Origin: Streptomyces exfoliatus
GTDB lineage: Bacteria > Actinomycetota > Actinomycetes > Streptomycetales > Streptomycetaceae
Reading direction: 5' to 3'
DNA: 64,000 nt
Assembly (NCBI RefSeq): GCF_000725545.1
Contig: NZ_JNZP01000007.1
Span: forward strand, 124,001-188,000
Under the pieces are notes generated by a model. That model was not told the origin of the DNA. It ran no database searches and was given only the letters and a program-made list of their open reading frames with translations. Shown in pieces: positions 61,350-64,000 of this stretch; within the stretch, counting starts at the first letter, position 1, and every line of letters starts with the position of its first letter. Both the position numbers and the translations under genes were made by a program.

Positions 61350-62255
61350 GTGGTGTGGGGTGTGGTCGCCGCGCTGGTGGCGAACGTCCTGTACAGCACC
61401 GGCTTCGTCCTGGAGAAGCGGGCGCTGGCCGGCATGCCGCCGCTGAGTGCCGCACAGCCGGGCCGGGCCCTCCTGCTGCTGGCCGGCCGGCCCTTGTGGA
61501 TCTGCGGCGCCGTGGCCCTCGCCCTGGGGTTCGCCGCGCAGCTGGCCGTCTACCGCACCCTGCCGATCGCCGCCGCCCAGGGCCTGTTCCTGTCCGGTCT
61601 CGTCCTCCTGCTCGTGCTCTCGTCGGTGGTGCTCGGCGAGCGGCCCTCCGGCCGCGAGCGGCGTGCGGTGGCCGTCATCGGACTGGCGCTCGTGATGGTG
61701 GTGGCCTCGCTGTACGAGACCAGCGAGGAGATCAGCCGTACCGCTCCCACCGGAATCCTGTTGGCCCTGTGCCTGCCGACGCTCGCGGCCGGTCTCGTGC
61801 TCTACGCGGCCGCGGAGCGGCGCGCCCGGCGACGGCATCGACAGCCGACCACCGGAGTGGCCTACGCGGTCGCCGTCGGTCTGATCTACGGCGTCAGTTC
61901 GCTCGCGATCAAGGGCGTCTCCGGGCACCTGGACACCGAGGACCTCCCGGGCTCGGTGCCCGCCGTGCTCGCCTCCCCGTACCCGTACCTCCTGTTGCTG
62001 ACGGGCGTCAGCGGACTGGTGCTGTCGCAGACCGCCCTGCAGCGCTGCCGGGCGTCCCTGATCGTCCCGGTGTGCTCGACGGTGAGCTGCGTGTTCTCCA
62101 TCGTGAGCGGCACGATCGCGTTCGACGAGCCGCTGCCCGACGACCCGTTGCGGCTGTTATTGCGTCTCGGCGGCACCGTGCTGGCGCTGACGGTCCTGCT
62201 CACCCTGCCGCGACACGAGGCGAACACCCCCACACCCGAAGGAACCCGGTCATGA
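61350..62255 (+). CDS. DMT/EamA-type membrane transporter
   Basis: 301 residues from GTG 61350, three bases after the methyltransferase stop. Nine to ten spans form two repeats of the drug/metabolite transporter fold (VVAALVANVLYSTGFVLEKRAL ... GLIYGVSSLAIKGVSGHL ... SLIVPVCSTVSCVFSIVSGTIAFDE). In glycan loci such proteins can flip or carry small lipid-linked sugars (compare ArnE/F), which suits its neighbours. The family also exports amino acids and other metabolites, so the substrate is open. Confidence 0.82.
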   Translation: MVWGVVAALVANVLYSTGFVLEKRALAGMPPLSAAQPGRALLLLAGRPLWICGAVALALGFAAQLAVYRTLPIAAAQGLFLSGLVLLLVLSSVVLGERPSGRERRAVAVIGLALVMVVASLYETSEEISRTAPTGILLALCLPTLAAGLVLYAAAERRARRRHRQPTTGVAYAVAVGLIYGVSSLAIKGVSGHLDTEDLPGSVPAVLASPYPYLLLLTGVSGLVLSQTALQRCRASLIVPVCSTVSCVFSIVSGTIAFDEPLPDDPLRLLLRLGGTVLALTVLLTLPRHEANTPTPEGTRS

Positions 62256-62458
62256 AGCCCGACAGCCCGCTGCTGAAGATTCTCGCCTGCCCGCTCGACA
62301 AGGGGCCGTTGATCCTGGACGAAGCCGGGGGCGCGCTCTACAACCCGCGCCTGCGCCGGAGCTATCCGATCGTCGACGGCATCCCGCAGCTGCTGCCTTC
62401 CTCGGGTGTGCCGGCCGCCGCCGACGAGCCCGCCGTCGAGAGCGCGCGCGACGTGTGA
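62252..62458 (+). CDS. Trm112-like zinc-ribbon protein
   Basis: 68 residues starting in the ATGA overlap with the transporter stop, preceded by GAAGGAACCC. It has the Trm112 core LLKILACPLDKGPLILDE ... LYNPRLRRSYPIVDGIPQLLP. The usual second cysteine (CP-x-C) is replaced (CPLDKG), so zinc binding is probably lost. Trm112 proteins activate methyltransferases; two are encoded in this operon, which fits a partner role. Confidence 0.88.
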   Translation: MKPDSPLLKILACPLDKGPLILDEAGGALYNPRLRRSYPIVDGIPQLLPSSGVPAAADEPAVESARDV

Positions 62459-62595
62459 GGTTCTCCCGGCCCGATGCGCGACAACCCGATGCGCGCGGGG
62501 GCCCGGGGTCGTTGTCCGTCTGCCGGGAACACCGGCGCGTCGGTGCCTTCCGCGCAGGAGGGCGGGCCGCGCGCCGCCCTTACGGAAGGCGGAGA

Positions 62596-63768
62596 ATGAC
62601 CACACGCAGGAGCTTCCTCGGCCGTACCACCGCGGCCGGTGCCATGGCGGGCCTCGCGGCCTCACCGGCGGCGGCGTCGGACGGCGGCGGGAGCGGGGCA
62701 CTCGCCGGCGACCGGGCCGTTCGGCGCGGCCGGGCCCGCGACGCGATCGTGGCCGTCAACAGCGGCATGCGGTCGCACTACGCCGTGCTCAAGTCGGATC
62801 TGATCGCGCGGCTCGATCCCGTCCTCGTGGTCCAGAACGACGCCAGGGGCGGAAGGTTCACCCTCGTCCACGACGGCACGCAGGAGTCGTTGCATCCCGT
62901 CGGGGAGGTGTTCGAGCTGGCGAAGTCCGTCAGTCATGTGCCGCTGGGCGTCTTCTCGATCATCGCGCCCCACCTGAGCGACAGGGTTCCGAACATCCCC
63001 GGTGCGGACCGCATCGATCCGCACGACCTCCGCATGGTCGCCTTCAAGGGCACCGCGACCACCGACTGGATCACACCGCTCCGACGGTACGGCGACACGC
63101 TGACGGCGGCCAGGCAGCAGTTGGACCAGGCCGGCATCCCACCAGAGATGGTGGTCTCGTGCGCGCAAGTGCTCGACGGCGCGCTCGCGTTCATCGAGGT
63201 CTCCACCGCGGCCGGGTCCTTCGACATCAGGTCGTTCGAGGACTTCTCCCACGGCGTGTACGCGGGCATCCGAACCAACATGAGGCACGCGGCCGAGGCC
63301 CAGATCGCGGGCGTGCAGGGCGTCCTGCGGACGTGGCGGTCCCGGATCGGCGAGGAGGCCTGGCGGGACCTGTACACGGTCGTGCTGTCCCAGTGGGCCA
63401 CGTCCGAGCTGAACCAGAACTCGATCATCATCAGGCCGTGCATGAACCCGGCGAAGGTGGCCACCCATCTGATCGACCTGCCGGCCGCCGAGCCGCTCTC
63501 GGACCCGGTCCTCGTGGCCCTGGACAACCTCGCCCGGATCGTGCAGGACAACATCGCGGCCGAGTTGGTCTTCCCCGCGGACCGGGCGGCCGCCGACGCG
63601 CTCAAGGGCCCGCAGGATCTGCTGGCCGACGAGATCCTGGACCAGCTCGGTGCGGCGACGCCCGGCGCGGCGGCGCACTCCGCGACTGCCGGGGCCGGGA
63701 GGGGCGCATGCCCCGTCAACCGACGGGGCGCGGCTTCTCCGCAGGGCGCTACGGCGCACGACCTCTGA
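62596..63768 (+). CDS. Tat-exported protein of unknown function
   Basis: 390 residues from ATG 62596 behind GGAAGGCGGAGA; the frame is open further 5' without support. The N-terminus MTTRRSFLGRTTAAGAMAG is a clear twin-arginine signal with an AAA-type cleavage region near residue 28. The mature part is mixed alpha/beta with no motif I can name (VFELAKSVSHVPLGVFSIIAPH, AFIEVSTAAGSFDIRSFEDF, SQWATSELNQNSIIIRPCMN). It is folded before export and may bind a cofactor. It follows the glycan operon by 137 bases. Confidence 0.75.
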   Translation: MTTRRSFLGRTTAAGAMAGLAASPAAASDGGGSGALAGDRAVRRGRARDAIVAVNSGMRSHYAVLKSDLIARLDPVLVVQNDARGGRFTLVHDGTQESLHPVGEVFELAKSVSHVPLGVFSIIAPHLSDRVPNIPGADRIDPHDLRMVAFKGTATTDWITPLRRYGDTLTAARQQLDQAGIPPEMVVSCAQVLDGALAFIEVSTAAGSFDIRSFEDFSHGVYAGIRTNMRHAAEAQIAGVQGVLRTWRSRIGEEAWRDLYTVVLSQWATSELNQNSIIIRPCMNPAKVATHLIDLPAAEPLSDPVLVALDNLARIVQDNIAAELVFPADRAAADALKGPQDLLADEILDQLGAATPGAAAHSATAGAGRGACPVNRRGAASPQGATAHDL

Positions 63769-63798
63769 GGCCGGTTACGCCCCCGAATGCGCCTCTGG

Positions 63799-64000
63799 TC
63801 ACGCCCCCGAGTCCGCCCCCGGCGGTCGCAGCGCGCGGGTCAGCCGGTCGAGGTCGCCGGTGCTCGTCGGTGCCCCGGTGAGGGTGCCGACGAGCGCCTG
63901 GGCGAGCACGGTCGCCATGCCGATCCGGCTGTCCTCCCGCTCGTCCCCGGTGACCTTTCCGATCACCGCGTCACGTACCGCCGGTGAGGTCTCGGAGTCC
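63799..64000 (-). CDS. Probable TetR-family regulator, C-terminal fragment
   Basis: The last 67 codons are in the window; the 5' end is beyond it. The visible part reads VRDAVIGKVTGDEREDSRIGMATVLAQALVGTLTG..., with an Arg/Asp-rich helix, and ends LTRALRPPGADSGA. It resembles the C-terminal dimerisation helices of TetR proteins. No DNA-binding part is visible, so the family call is tentative. Confidence 0.5.
   Translation of the reverse strand, partial: DSETSPAVRDAVIGKVTGDEREDSRIGMATVLAQALVGTLTGAPTSTGDLDRLTRALRPPGADSGA

Overview
The window is chromosomal DNA of a Streptomyces. GC is very high, translation often starts at GTG or TTG, and genes couple through ATGA/GTGA overlaps. Characteristic genes lie side by side: whiH, hrdB (whose Lys/Ala-rich N-terminus is typical of Streptomyces), parE and parC, ptsH with a DasR site, and a c-di-AMP riboswitch in front of an M23 peptidase. 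From memory the left half follows the S. coelicolor SCO5817-SCO5846 order; this was not checked by alignment.

Layout. 1-6.9 kb: a Nudix-type regulator with its own operator, an ABC protein, whiH (sigma-WhiG-type promoter), hrdB (ShbA-type promoter) and a secreted trypsin-like protease. 6.9-25.6 kb: a DUF7455 protein, parE, a NarL-type two-component pair, a DUF485/acetate-symporter pair, a CitA/DcuS-type two-component pair, a CobW GTPase, parC, two linked M16 peptidases, an M23 peptidase, a GntR regulator and ptsH. 25.8-31.3 kb: a PatA-like protein acetyltransferase, a DUF5998 protein, a phosphodiesterase-type hydrolase and thymidine kinase.

31.4-49.1 kb is the accessory region and the main result: a class II lanthipeptide cluster that looks like a two-component (alpha + beta) lantibiotic. 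Two small precursor genes are present. The alpha-like one, 56 codons at 48915-49085, ends in a mersacidin/haloduracin-alpha-like CTLTKEC motif. The beta-like one, 53 codons at 41572-41733, ends in CPTTKCTSQC as haloduracin beta does. Each precursor has its own LanM synthetase and its own C39-peptidase LanT exporter, in opposite M/T order. A hairpin at 41908-41937 separates two transcription units: alpha-LanM1-LanT1-immunity ABC pair, then beta-LanT2-LanM2-LLM oxidoreductase. The oxidoreductase is a candidate F420-dependent dehydroamino-acid reductase (LanJC type). To the left lie a SARP-like activator, a TrmB/LuxR-type regulator, a shortened paralogue of that regulator, and an intergenic region with two 8-4-8 palindromes.

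49.5-64 kb: a PucR regulator, then a long co-directional run (DUF3068 protein, GT4 glycosyltransferase, methyltransferase, 1446-residue AftD-like arabinofuranosyltransferase, condensation-domain-like protein, second methyltransferase, DMT permease, Trm112-like protein, Tat-exported protein). This looks like an envelope glycan or glycolipid pathway. The window ends in the C-terminus of a probable TetR regulator.

Two short CTAG-ended inverted-repeat elements of one family (13970-14135, 50797-50892), plus a solo end at 14132-14164, sit at gene 3' ends and supply TAG stop codons. I saw no rRNA, tRNA, CRISPR array, intact transposase or replication origin.
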